A stretch of DNA of 64,000 nucleotides, from positions 124,001 through 188,000 of the forward strand of contig NZ_JAJNMU010000003.1 in NCBI RefSeq assembly GCF_022458865.1, written 5' to 3'. The notes beneath the pieces were generated by a model. It was given only the letters and a program-made list of their open reading frames with translations, ran no database searches and was not told the origin of the DNA. A program made the position numbers and the translations under genes. Of the stretch, positions 37,327 through 45,708 are shown in pieces (positions within the stretch are counted from its first letter, which is position 1; every line of letters starts with the position of its first letter). Source of the stretch: Paenibacillus periandrae. GTDB lineage: Bacteria; Bacillota; Bacilli; Paenibacillales; NBRC-103111.

Positions 37327-37475
37327 TGCTTACGAAGTAAGCTTCCTCCGGAAGCTCAGAATATGCTTACGAAGTAAGCTTCCTCCGGAAGCTCAGAATA
37401 TGCTCACGAAGTAGGCTTCCTGCGGAAGCCCAGAATATGCTTACGAAGTAAGCTTCCTCCGGAAGCTCTTAGGAG
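37327..37475 (+). repeat. Four 37-bp tandem hairpin repeats ending in a ribosome site (locus D)
   Basis: Units start at 37327, 37364, 37401 and 37438, an exact 37-bp period. Each has GCTTACGAAGTAAGC overlapping AGCTTCCTCCGGAAGCT, followed by CAGAATA in internal units. The last unit ends CTCTTAGGAGG, the ribosome site of the kinase gene at 37482. In unit 3 the second stem changes to GGCTTCC/GGAAGCC, a paired change that keeps the stem intact. Confidence 0.92.
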
Positions 37476-37481
37476 GTTCTA

Positions 37482-38447
37482 ATGAAGATTGTTGTCGGAT
37501 TGGACGGAGGGGGTAGTCACACAAGGGCAATAGCTGTAGATGTGACTGGACGGGTTGTTGCTTATGTGGAACGCGGAGGCGCTAATCCTAATCATAATCC
37601 GGATGCAAAAGAAAACGTAAGAGGAGCAATAGCAGCTGTCATAGCTGAGGCAGGGTGTTCAGAGCAGGATGTGGTTGGTTTGGCAGCAGGGTTTGCTGGA
37701 TTGGATAGGGCAGAGGATCTGGTCTGGGCAGAGCAATATATCAATCAGAACGGCTTGACCTGCCCGCGAAAGGCAGTTAATGATGCTGTTATTGCGCACA
37801 TAGGTTCTCTGCGTAATCAGACAGGAATTATTGTGATATGTGGAACGGGTTCCGTGGTGTTCGGTATTAATGAAGCTGGTGAGCACGTGCGAAATTATGA
37901 ATATCATCATTATGCAGCAACAGCCGCTCGTCATTTAGCTTATAATACCATGTTCAGGATGATTGCCGGAGATGTGTTGAAAGAGGATCAGGTGCTGATT
38001 GATCAGATATTGCTATATTGGCAAGTGGGACATATTATGGATTTGGCAGAGCTAGCCAAGAACGGCTTTATTACTGATTCCAAAGAGCGAAATCATCGCT
38101 TTGGAGGAATGGCTCCTCTCATCACAGAAGCAGCGCTGCAAGGAATACCACTAGCCTGCTCTGTATGCGATAATGCGGCTCGCGAGATCAGCATCGGGAT
38201 ACGTTTGATCGGTACCAGCTTTTCTGCAGAGGCCATACCGGTAGCATTAATCGGCAGCGTAGCACAAAGCACTTATATAGCTGCTGGGATAAGCAAAGAG
38301 CTGAGGAGTGAGACAGTCCGCCGCTACCAAGTCAAGAAACCAGAAATGTCACCAACTATGGGGGCTGTATTGATGGCAATGGGATTGGCAAATATCAATA
38401 TCGACGAGCTTATGATTAACAAGTTGAAGGAGTATCGGCAGAATTGA
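37482..38447 (+). CDS. BadF/BadG/BcrA/BcrD-type ATPase, N-acetylglucosamine kinase-like
   Basis: A 321-residue ASKHA-fold protein. VVGLDGGGSHTRAIAVD is the phosphate-1 loop of the BadF/NAGK family. VNDAVIAHIG and IVICGTGSVVFGI are the catalytic Asp and phosphate-2 regions. GlcNAc kinase is the likeliest role for a free-standing protein of this length; activators of 2-hydroxyacyl-CoA dehydratases carry cysteine ligands and partners not seen here. Its ribosome site is the end of the four-unit hairpin array. The gene is convergent with the GH15 gene. Confidence 0.82.
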   Translation: MKIVVGLDGGGSHTRAIAVDVTGRVVAYVERGGANPNHNPDAKENVRGAIAAVIAEAGCSEQDVVGLAAGFAGLDRAEDLVWAEQYINQNGLTCPRKAVNDAVIAHIGSLRNQTGIIVICGTGSVVFGINEAGEHVRNYEYHHYAATAARHLAYNTMFRMIAGDVLKEDQVLIDQILLYWQVGHIMDLAELAKNGFITDSKERNHRFGGMAPLITEAALQGIPLACSVCDNAAREISIGIRLIGTSFSAEAIPVALIGSVAQSTYIAAGISKELRSETVRRYQVKKPEMSPTMGAVLMAMGLANINIDELMINKLKEYRQN

Positions 38448-38480
38448 TGCCAATACAGTGTTAAGCCAGTCTATCATCCC

Positions 38481-38530
38481 AAAAAAACAAGGAACCGAGG
38501 GCAAGATTCCCTGAGTTCCTTGTTTTTATT
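38481..38530. terminator. Bidirectional terminator between kinase and GH15 genes
   Basis: AAAACAAGGAAC and GTTCCTTGTTTT form the stem, with an inner GAGGG/CCCT; A-rich and T-rich flanks serve both strands. It overlaps the GH15 stop codon. Confidence 0.88.
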
Positions 38531-40490
38531 TTCCGGATAGCTTTTTAAACTTCTCTCTGTATTTCACAACAGTCAGCACATAGGTTGCATGTGACCAGGT
38601 AAGCGGTGCTACCGATACGGGGCCTCCATCAAATGGATCCAGCTGTTCAGGTAAAATTCCGCTCTCAATCGCATGCTTGACGACCCATTCGAGTGTACGG
38701 CGCGGAGCTTCCAGCTCGACTAACGACTTTGCACATTCGATCTCCCATTCGGCGATCCACAGCGTACAGATTATCCACGGATTGCCGGGCACCTTTTCAA
38801 TGTCAGAGGAGCGTTGGAAATAGTAATCGTGATAGTAACGGGCTACGCCGCCGATATCGGTTTTGATCGTCAGCTTTTCTTTGTTGGCCTGCATCGTTTT
38901 GACGACACGTTCATCATCAGCTGGCAGCACCCCAAATTCGAAAATGCCGTAGACACTGCTTTCATAAGTCAGGTCCTTGACCCATTGGTCGTTTTCCTGA
39001 TGCATGCCACGGACGAAGCGCTGCTCTTCTTCATCCCACAAATGCTTGAGCATGCCTGATTTAATCCGCTCTGCCGTATGCCGGTAGCGGCTGCTGCGCT
39101 CCTCATCACCGAACAAGCTGCAGAAATTGGCAGCGGCGATCAAACCGCCATAAACTGCGGAGGTTGTAAATGTAAATATACCGTACCTTTCCTCCCATAA
39201 ATCGTAGCTGGGCTTAGGCAGATTCAAATCCTGATCAATGTAGCTGGACATAAACCGTGCCGCGCGGCGGATCAAGGTCCGATACAACGACTGCGGAAGC
39301 TCCAGCACACCATGCTTCTCAAAATCTTTCCAGAGTGCGAACAGGACAAGCGCGGTTTCATCCTCCTGAATAGGAAGCTGCTCGTTACCGGCATGAATAT
39401 AAGGATGCCAGCTGGAGCCTACGGTTCCATCAGGGTTGTATTTATGGTGCAGGTAACCTTCCGGTGACAGCACGTTGGCACAGAAATGGAAAAACGGTGT
39501 AATCATGCCCTGATAACCGGCCATCGACATGGCGTAAGCGATTAATGCGCCGTCTCTTGGCCACATGTAGCTGTAATGATCACGATTGCTGTGCATGATG
39601 TCAGAATCGTTAGCTGCGATAATCGCGCCGTTGACGTCCGTCTGCGTACGGACAATCAGCAGGCTATGCTTGTACATGCGAATAACCTCGGCAGGCAAAT
39701 CGCCGTAATCCTGCTCCGATTTGTTCACCCAACGCTGCCAGTACACTTTAATGCGATCCAGCAGCTTGCCGGGATGGCTGTCTTTTACGTAGCTATCGAG
39801 CTTTTTGACTTCCTCCAGGTTTTTGCCGGCCGTCATCCAATAATACATCGTCTCATCGGAATTCGGAGGTACGTGCAGCTTGAAGCTTATCGTGCTATCG
39901 ACGGAGCCTTGGGCAATGGCATTGCCCATCAAATGACCGTCCTCCGCATCCCGCCAGGTTCCCTCGGCATTGTAGAACCGTTTGACACCTGTCGTATATT
40001 GATAGATGCCGTCAGGACCGGTAGTGCCGCTGAACATAAAATATTTATCTTTTTTATAATGAAAAACGGTGTTGTTAGCAGGGTAATAGGCAGCGGTGTC
40101 GCCGACCTCGGTTTCGTTAATGACCAAATCCTGATTGAAAAAGACGCGAACCTCACGTACGGTATCCCGATTATTGTGGATATTGATCCTTTTTAAATAA
40201 ATATCCTCGCGTTGATGGACACCATCGTTGATCAATAAGGTAATACCCAAGCGGGGGTGTGTGGCTGTTACTTCTGTAATCAGGGATTCTTCCACATAAG
40301 ACAGCTTGAAATCCCATTCAGGATCGCTGAGCCAAGCAAAGTCACCATCGACCCATATGCCTACTCTGCATTGATAACCGCCAACATGGTTTAATTGCCC
40401 CACGTAGGGATAATATAAATCTCGCATGTAAGTATGATTATCCAGGTTGATCAAAAACTTTCCGTTCCCGATGACTAATTGGCGCGGCAT
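38526..40490 (-). CDS. Glycoside hydrolase family 15 protein (glucoamylase-like)
   Basis: A 654-residue cytosolic protein without a signal peptide. The N-terminal ~270 residues are the beta-sandwich of bacterial GH15 enzymes. The (alpha/alpha)6 barrel has HSNRDHYSYMWPRDGALIAYAM, IQEDETALVLFALW, YDLWEERYGIFTFTTSAVYGGL with a glutamate in the usual catalytic region, and NPWIICTLWIAEWEIE. It may hydrolyse intracellular alpha-glucans, trehalose or similar substrates, which sequence cannot decide. Monocistronic; an AAGGATG lies a short distance before the ATG. Confidence 0.87.
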   Translation of the reverse strand: MPRQLVIGNGKFLINLDNHTYMRDLYYPYVGQLNHVGGYQCRVGIWVDGDFAWLSDPEWDFKLSYVEESLITEVTATHPRLGITLLINDGVHQREDIYLKRINIHNNRDTVREVRVFFNQDLVINETEVGDTAAYYPANNTVFHYKKDKYFMFSGTTGPDGIYQYTTGVKRFYNAEGTWRDAEDGHLMGNAIAQGSVDSTISFKLHVPPNSDETMYYWMTAGKNLEEVKKLDSYVKDSHPGKLLDRIKVYWQRWVNKSEQDYGDLPAEVIRMYKHSLLIVRTQTDVNGAIIAANDSDIMHSNRDHYSYMWPRDGALIAYAMSMAGYQGMITPFFHFCANVLSPEGYLHHKYNPDGTVGSSWHPYIHAGNEQLPIQEDETALVLFALWKDFEKHGVLELPQSLYRTLIRRAARFMSSYIDQDLNLPKPSYDLWEERYGIFTFTTSAVYGGLIAAANFCSLFGDEERSSRYRHTAERIKSGMLKHLWDEEEQRFVRGMHQENDQWVKDLTYESSVYGIFEFGVLPADDERVVKTMQANKEKLTIKTDIGGVARYYHDYYFQRSSDIEKVPGNPWIICTLWIAEWEIECAKSLVELEAPRRTLEWVVKHAIESGILPEQLDPFDGGPVSVAPLTWSHATYVLTVVKYREKFKKLSGK

Positions 40491-40651
40491 CCACCCACAT
40501 CCTTCCCTCTAGCTGGATTTTACTTCTTTCCCTAGAGTACCTTTTTCTTTATGGACGGTCAATCCCGCGGCCTTAATGAAAGCGGATACGTGTCATTTTT
40601 TTTGCATAAATTTTCAAGCATCGATACCAAATAACGGTAAAATACCCAGGC

Positions 40652-40688
40652 AAAAAGAAATCTCCAGCCCGTAAGCGGAGATTTCTGA
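40652..40688 (-). terminator. Intrinsic terminator of the KTSC-like gene
   Basis: On the minus strand AGAAATCTCC pairs with GGAGATTTCT and is followed by TTTT. Confidence 0.85.
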
Positions 40689-40691
40689 TAG

Positions 40692-40904
40692 CTATGATTG
40701 CTGAGCGGGTTCATCAGGCAAACGGGTTAGCTCCATTATGAAGTCATAAGAATTTCCGGAAAGCAGCAGCCGCTGGACCTGATCCTGATGAATGCCCTCA
40801 CACACTTTGGTTACTCCGGTATGGTATTGAATATGCATCTGCGCAGCTTGATCATCGTAACGAATAAAAGCAATTTGCTTGGAGCTGATTGGAATATGCT
40901 GCAT
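40692..40904 (-). CDS. Small KTSC-domain-like protein
   Basis: A 70-residue protein. ISSKQIAFIRYDDQAAQMHI followed by LLLSGNSYDF resembles the KTSC domain, a short beta-rich fold found alone or beside nucleic-acid enzymes, but the match is by eye. The function is unknown. AAAGGAGTGG precedes the ATG and a clear terminator follows, so the gene is real and monocistronic. Confidence 0.65.
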   Translation of the reverse strand: MQHIPISSKQIAFIRYDDQAAQMHIQYHTGVTKVCEGIHQDQVQRLLLSGNSYDFIMELTRLPDEPAQQS

Positions 40905-41161
40905 GTAACCACTCCTTTAAATGAATACTACAATCTTTAAGCAAGTGAAAATTTTATGGGTATAATGATGGAAGGGAACAACCGAATTTCGTTCATATAG
41001 TTGAGTTTATGCGTAGTCCTTCTCCTTTAGAATGGATAGAAGGTCAGCTGTGAAAACGTTTCAATGGTTTTGTCCTGCTCAAAAAAGAGGATTTATAGGA
41101 CTGAAGGTCGAATATAGTGTAGAGTATCGCTTTTGCAGGCTAAATGAGGAGGCGTGAAACT

Positions 41162-41590
41162 ATGAGTTTTTGCTGTGGCGCCAGTATGATTGGAACTAAA
41201 GGAACACTTAAGTACATCAGAACGCAAATTCATAACGTACCGATATTGTTTTGCCCGGTTTGTCATCGTGTGGAAGTACATCATCTGGTTGAAAGCGAAT
41301 ATGGGATTTTGGCCGAATACGCGCATGGAGACGGTGCGTCCGAGGTAGATTTTCATGAATATGTAGATAACCGCAGCCAAGCGGAATTATATGAGAATTG
41401 CGTCAATAATGAAGATGAGGATCCGATGGAGGTCGTTCGCTGCCAGATTGATATGTCGTTGGATCTGCTGATCGTAGCCAAGGAGCTGAAGGATAACGAA
41501 TGGGAAGAGCAGCTTAAGAAGAGGCTCAATACCTTGAGCAAGCGCAAAGCCAAGCTGAACGATAAAAAGATATCCAAAGGAGCCGTTTAA
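41162..41590 (+). CDS. Protein of unknown function with N-terminal zinc-ribbon-like cysteines
   Basis: A 142-residue acidic protein. Cysteines in SFCCGAS and FCPVCHR within the first 45 residues could form a zinc site of the YgiT/MqsA type. The rest is charged and helical, ending in a Lys-rich tail. I do not recognise the family. AGGAGG lies 8 bases before ATG 41162; an in-frame ATG at 41144 precedes that site and was rejected. Confidence 0.65.
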   Translation: MSFCCGASMIGTKGTLKYIRTQIHNVPILFCPVCHRVEVHHLVESEYGILAEYAHGDGASEVDFHEYVDNRSQAELYENCVNNEDEDPMEVVRCQIDMSLDLLIVAKELKDNEWEEQLKKRLNTLSKRKAKLNDKKISKGAV

Positions 41591-41966
41591 TCCTTATTGG
41601 CAGGCCCCGTAAGAGCTGGAAGCCCCGTTACCAGACAGTATGGTATCCCGTCCATATCCAACAGACAAGTGCGACCTGAAAATGAAACGGGTATACAGTG
41701 AGTTACAAGTGTATTCCGTATAATAATTGGAGTCCAGATACAGGGCTTGGCATCCAGCCTTTCTTGAAGGCGCATGCTCAGTCCTTGGGGACACTCCCAG
41801 TCGGGAGAAGTTTGGAAGGGTCAAGCACAACATATTGGCACAAACCAACGTCTCTAATAGGGGGACGTTTATTTGTTTGCAAGAAAACCGGGATGATTAT
41901 AGTAGGAAAAGTAATAGGATAAGGCTTTAAATAGCTGTAATATTTTGTGAAATAAGTCCTATCCCG
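41591..41966. other. Non-coding stretch before sigI
   Basis: No convincing gene. Short frames on both strands lack ribosome sites and family features. A weak hairpin (AACGTC/GACGTT at 41847-41869, then TATTTGTTTG) could terminate the preceding gene. A TATAAT at 41719-41724 has no good -35 partner. Confidence 0.5.
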
Positions 41967-41995
41967 ACCCCCCTAACCTACGTCCTAATAACGAA
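41967..41995 (+). promoter_or_regulatory. Putative SigI-dependent promoter of sigI-rsgI
   Basis: ACCCCCC at 41967-41973 and CGAA at 41992-41995 match the -35 (ACCCCC) and -10 (CGAA) elements described for SigI of Bacillus. The expected start point lies just before the sigI ribosome site GAGGTGG, which suggests autoregulation. Confidence 0.65.
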
Positions 41996-42020
41996 ATTAT
42001 ATAGTGTGAGGTGGAAAAGA

Positions 42021-42821
42021 TTGCTGCTCGTTTTATTTAAGAAATTTCTTGGAAAACGTCAATCTCCCCACCCGGATTCTGCGGAACCACAACCGCCTGA
42101 ACAGCTGGTGATTCGAATTCAAGAGGGTGATTTACGGCTTCGCAACCAGTTCATTACGGACTATCAACCGTATGTTGCAAAGGTAACCAGTCGTTTTTGC
42201 AAGCGTTATGTAGATCCTGCAAGAGATGATGAATTCAGTATCGCTTTAGGTGCCTTTAATGAGGCGATTAATCAGTTTTCAACCGAGTCCGGGCGTTCGT
42301 TTCTCGGGTTTTCCGAGCAGGTCATTCGTCGGCGGCTGATCGATTATGTGCGCAAGGAGCAGCGATTTTCACAGCAGCTGCCGTACAGTACGTTTGATGT
42401 GGAGGATGAAGAGGATAACGTCGTCAACCCCGTTGAAATCCATCAGGCGATGGAGCAGTATGAAAAACAAAAAGGCATGGAGGAGCGGGGCAGCGAAATT
42501 ATGGATTTGAATCGGTGTTTGGCTGATTTTGGTGTTCAATTTTCGGATTTGGTGGATGCCTCTCCGAAGCATGATGATTCCAGACAAGCCTTGTTTGTGA
42601 TTGGCAAGCAGCTGTCGGAGAACGCTGAATTTATGGGAGCTATGCTTTCCAAGCGTGTACTGCCTATCAAGGAATTAATGGGCATTGTCTCGGTCTCGCG
42701 CAAAACACTGGAACGAAATCGTAAGTTCATTATTGCTGTAGCCTTAATTTATAACGGGCCTTATCCATACCTCCGTGATTATTTGCATATCAAAGAGGAA
42801 TCCAACAAAGGGGGAGAGTAG
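42021..42821 (+). CDS. sigI: RNA polymerase sigma factor SigI
   Basis: A 266-residue SigI-family sigma factor. The region-2-like part has LVIRIQEGDLRLRNQFITDYQ and DEFSIALGAFNEAI; GRSFLGFSEQVIRRRLIDYVRKE follows. The C-terminal DNA-binding part has VSRKTLERNRKFIIA and ends near YPYLRDYL, all typical of SigI. It directs heat and cell-envelope stress genes in Bacillus. TTG 42021 is chosen because GAGGTGG lies 6 bases upstream; GTG 42006 overlaps that site. rsgI follows by one base, and RsgI holds SigI inactive at the membrane. Confidence 0.92.
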   Translation: MLLVLFKKFLGKRQSPHPDSAEPQPPEQLVIRIQEGDLRLRNQFITDYQPYVAKVTSRFCKRYVDPARDDEFSIALGAFNEAINQFSTESGRSFLGFSEQVIRRRLIDYVRKEQRFSQQLPYSTFDVEDEEDNVVNPVEIHQAMEQYEKQKGMEERGSEIMDLNRCLADFGVQFSDLVDASPKHDDSRQALFVIGKQLSENAEFMGAMLSKRVLPIKELMGIVSVSRKTLERNRKFIIAVALIYNGPYPYLRDYLHIKEESNKGGE

Positions 42822-42822
42822 C

Positions 42823-44481
42823 ATGAATAAAGGCATCGTCATGGAGCTGACGGACAAATACATTATTGTGATGCGTGAAGACGGCAGATTCGATAAAATC
42901 TCGCGTCAACGGCATTCTTGCCAACTGGGTGAAGAAATTATCTATGCTGACACGAGACTCAAATGGGCAAGTCCGTCTATAGCCGGCCGCTCAGCAGTAG
43001 TAGCGGCAGTTGTTTTTTGCCTGGTAGTTATGGCTAGCTTCGCAGGCAAAATTGGCAGCTCCGAGGTCGTTGCTTATGTATCGCTCGACATCAATCCCTC
43101 AATAGAAATGGGCATCGATGAAAAGGAACAGGTGCTCGAGCTTCGCGGCTTAAATAATGATGGGACGGAACTGATTGAGGCGATGAATTATAAGGGGCTG
43201 ACGCTCGAAACCGTTACAGCCTCGCTTTTAAACAAAGCGGAAGAGAAATCGCTAGCCAAGGGTGAAGGAGATATTGTAATCGCAAGCACGGTCGTCCATG
43301 AGAAAAGCACCGTGGATGATACGAAAATCGCTGAAAAGCTGCGCCAGCAGGTGACCGATCACATCAAACAAACCCATCCTGAGCAAGTCAATGCTTATCA
43401 GGTAGAAGCGTTTGCGGCACCTCAGGAGGTTCGTGAAGAAGCGAACAAGAGTGGGGTTTCCATGGGGAAATACTCGGTTTATTTGAATGCTAAAAATAAT
43501 GGGGTAGCGGTGACTGTCGATGACTTGAAGAAGGAATCGATTCATCAGATCGTCAAGGATAACGCGAAGGACAACGTAGATAAACAATCTGCAGTTATTC
43601 AGCCTAATAAGGTTCCAACCAAGGAATCGATGAAGAAGCTGGTCGAAGAAGAGAAGTCGGGAGAATTGGATAAGAAGCTTGACGATAAAAAGAAAGAGCT
43701 CGCCAAAAACAGTGACAAAAATAACGACAAAAATAACGATAAAAACAACGACAAGAACAACGATAAAAACAACGACAAAAATAATAGCAATACGAATAAA
43801 AATGATCCTCAAAAGTCCGGTAACTCGAATGGCAACGGGTCAGGCAGCAATAATAACAATAACAGCAACAACCATAATAACAATAACAACAATAATAATA
43901 AAACCAACACTTCGAATACGAATTCGAACAACACGAAGGATAAAAAAGACGATAAAAACGACGATCGCAAGGATGACAAAAAACCGTCAATGCCTACGAT
44001 CAAGCCGAACATCCCCGCGTCAACAACCGGGGGAGCCAAGCCAGGAGGGACAAATCCAGGCACAGCCCGTCCGGGTGACAACAGCAGCAAGTCCGACCCG
44101 AAGAAGGACGATGACAAGGCCGATGACGACAAAAAAAATGATGACAAAAAGACCGATGATAGAAAAAATGATGACAAGAAAAAAGATGATGATGTAAAAA
44201 AGTCCGATGATCTTCAAAAAGCCGAAGAGAAAAAAAAGCAGGCCGAAGAGGATCGCAAGCGTGAGGAAGCCAAACGTCTGGCGGATCAGAAAAAACGTGA
44301 GGATGACCTCAAGAAGCAGGATGACAAGAAGAAAGAGCAGGACAAGAAAACGACCGAGGACGATAAGAAGACCGACACTACCAAAAAAACAGATGACAGC
44401 AAGAAAGATAGTGACAGCAAGAAGGACTCGGATTCCACCAAAAAGGATGATTCCAAGCGGGACGATTCCACTAAAAGATAA
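42823..44481 (+). CDS. rsgI: Anti-sigma-I factor RsgI with long disordered extracellular tail
   Basis: A 552-residue bitopic protein. Residues 1-50 are the RsgI N-terminal anti-sigma domain (KGIVMELTDKYIIVMREDG). A transmembrane helix spans 57-76. The juxtamembrane extracellular domain has VSLDINPSIEMGID, with the Asn-Pro pair (91-92) at which RsgI proteins are reported to self-cleave. From about 290 to the end it is extremely polar: KNNDKNND repeats, Asn runs, a Pro/Gly patch, then Lys/Asp/Glu-rich sequence. Disordered RsgI tails have been linked to cell-wall sensing in B. subtilis. GGGGGAG precedes the ATG. Confidence 0.92.
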   Translation: MNKGIVMELTDKYIIVMREDGRFDKISRQRHSCQLGEEIIYADTRLKWASPSIAGRSAVVAAVVFCLVVMASFAGKIGSSEVVAYVSLDINPSIEMGIDEKEQVLELRGLNNDGTELIEAMNYKGLTLETVTASLLNKAEEKSLAKGEGDIVIASTVVHEKSTVDDTKIAEKLRQQVTDHIKQTHPEQVNAYQVEAFAAPQEVREEANKSGVSMGKYSVYLNAKNNGVAVTVDDLKKESIHQIVKDNAKDNVDKQSAVIQPNKVPTKESMKKLVEEEKSGELDKKLDDKKKELAKNSDKNNDKNNDKNNDKNNDKNNDKNNSNTNKNDPQKSGNSNGNGSGSNNNNNSNNHNNNNNNNNKTNTSNTNSNNTKDKKDDKNDDRKDDKKPSMPTIKPNIPASTTGGAKPGGTNPGTARPGDNSSKSDPKKDDDKADDDKKNDDKKTDDRKNDDKKKDDDVKKSDDLQKAEEKKKQAEEDRKREEAKRLADQKKREDDLKKQDDKKKEQDKKTTEDDKKTDTTKKTDDSKKDSDSKKDSDSTKKDDSKRDDSTKR

Positions 44482-44520
44482 GGTAGTGTAGGGGGAGAAC
44501 CTCTACATAGTATAGGAGAG

Positions 44521-44557
44521 CAGCTTGTGCGGGGGTCCGTATAGGCTGTTTTTTTAT
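44521..44557 (+). terminator. Intrinsic terminator after sigI-rsgI
   Basis: CAGCTTGTGCGG pairs with CCGTATAGGCTG using three G-U wobbles, and T7 follows. Confidence 0.85.
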
Positions 44558-44630
44558 GGTCTGTTGTTCTATAATATCAAGGAGATCAGATGGGAGAATT
44601 ACAGGAAGAGAGCGGAGGAGGAACAGCACA

Positions 44631-45650
44631 ATGAGATACAGTACATTCGGTCAAACGGGGTTCAAGGTGTCTGCATTAGGTTTCGGAGCGATGAATTTGC
44701 CAGGAGTTCCATTGGAGCAGGCAAGGGAAACACTTAATTATGCGCTTGATCATGGGATTAATTATATCGATACAGCCGCTGGCTACCGCAATAGTGAGGA
44801 AATTATCGGGGAGAGTATTTCGCATCGTCGCGATGAATATTTTTTGGCAACGAAAACAAACAAAAGAAGCTATGCCGAGGCCAAGGAAGAAATCGAGCGA
44901 AGCCTTGTCAGGCTGAAAACCGATGTAATTGACCTGCTTCAAATTCATTATGTGAATTATGTAAGTGAATATAAGGCAGCGATGCAGCATGAAGGCGCTT
45001 ATGAGGCGGCTTTGGAGATGCAGGCCAAAGGCATGGTACGCCACATCGGAATTACAGGGCATCGTCCCGAGCTGTTGGCCAAGTGGATCAGCAAAGGGCA
45101 GTTTGCCCAGGTCTTGTTTCATTTAAATTTGGCACAGCCTTTTTCTCTTGAAGAGCTGATTCCAATGGCTACAAAGATGGGCATGGGCAAAGTTGCGATG
45201 AAGCCATTATCCGGCGGATTTATTCAGCCTGTTGAAAAGGCGCTGCGTTATCCATACAGTCAAAATGTGGATGTCATTATATCAGGTATGATCAGCGTGG
45301 ATGAGGTGAAGCAAAATCTTGCGGCTTTTGAGCTTGAGGTTGGCGATGCCGAGCGGAATGAATTGGAAAGCCTGGCTACAGAGCTGGGTAGTCATAACTG
45401 CCGCCGCTGCAACTATTGCTCCTGTCCGATTGGTGTAACGATTCCTGATATTATGATATCCAGTCAGATTCGTAACACATTTGGCTTGCTGCCTAAAGGT
45501 GATGGATTTTATGAACGTCAGAAGGGGAATATTATGTCTTGTGCCGATTATGAGCCCTGTAAGGAGCGGCCTCTGTGCGAAGAAAAATGTCCTTACCATC
45601 TGCCGATGCGTAAGGTTGTCATGGAGTCTGCCTCTTACTTTGGAGCCTGA
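44631..45650 (+). CDS. Aldo/keto reductase with C-terminal cysteine clusters (iron-sulfur type)
   Basis: A 339-residue protein. The AKR barrel (1-240) has the catalytic set Asp47 (YIDTAAGY), Tyr52, Lys75 (TKTNK) and His106 (LLQIHYV). The C-terminal 90 residues add CRRCNYCSC (257-265) and CADYEPC...LCEEKCPYHLP. Such clusters in this AKR subfamily are thought to bind Fe-S centres. The substrate is unknown. ATG 44631 follows GGAGGAGG; the open frame to 44556 has no ribosome site. It stands alone after the sigI-rsgI terminator. Confidence 0.83.
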   Translation: MRYSTFGQTGFKVSALGFGAMNLPGVPLEQARETLNYALDHGINYIDTAAGYRNSEEIIGESISHRRDEYFLATKTNKRSYAEAKEEIERSLVRLKTDVIDLLQIHYVNYVSEYKAAMQHEGAYEAALEMQAKGMVRHIGITGHRPELLAKWISKGQFAQVLFHLNLAQPFSLEELIPMATKMGMGKVAMKPLSGGFIQPVEKALRYPYSQNVDVIISGMISVDEVKQNLAAFELEVGDAERNELESLATELGSHNCRRCNYCSCPIGVTIPDIMISSQIRNTFGLLPKGDGFYERQKGNIMSCADYEPCKERPLCEEKCPYHLPMRKVVMESASYFGA

Positions 45651-45708
45651 GCTATTCGTGTAGTGAATGATTAAGATTAGAATCAGTACAAGATTCGCGA
45701 GGTCGCTC

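Noticed and set aside
41587..41848. Minus-strand open frames between 41.6 and 41.85 kb
   Set aside because: No ribosome site and no recognisable motif; the stretch looks non-coding.
43252..44491. Several open frames on both strands within rsgI
   Set aside because: They arise from the low-complexity AAY/GAY-rich repeat DNA and give implausible Phe/Leu/Ser- or Lys/Thr-runs.
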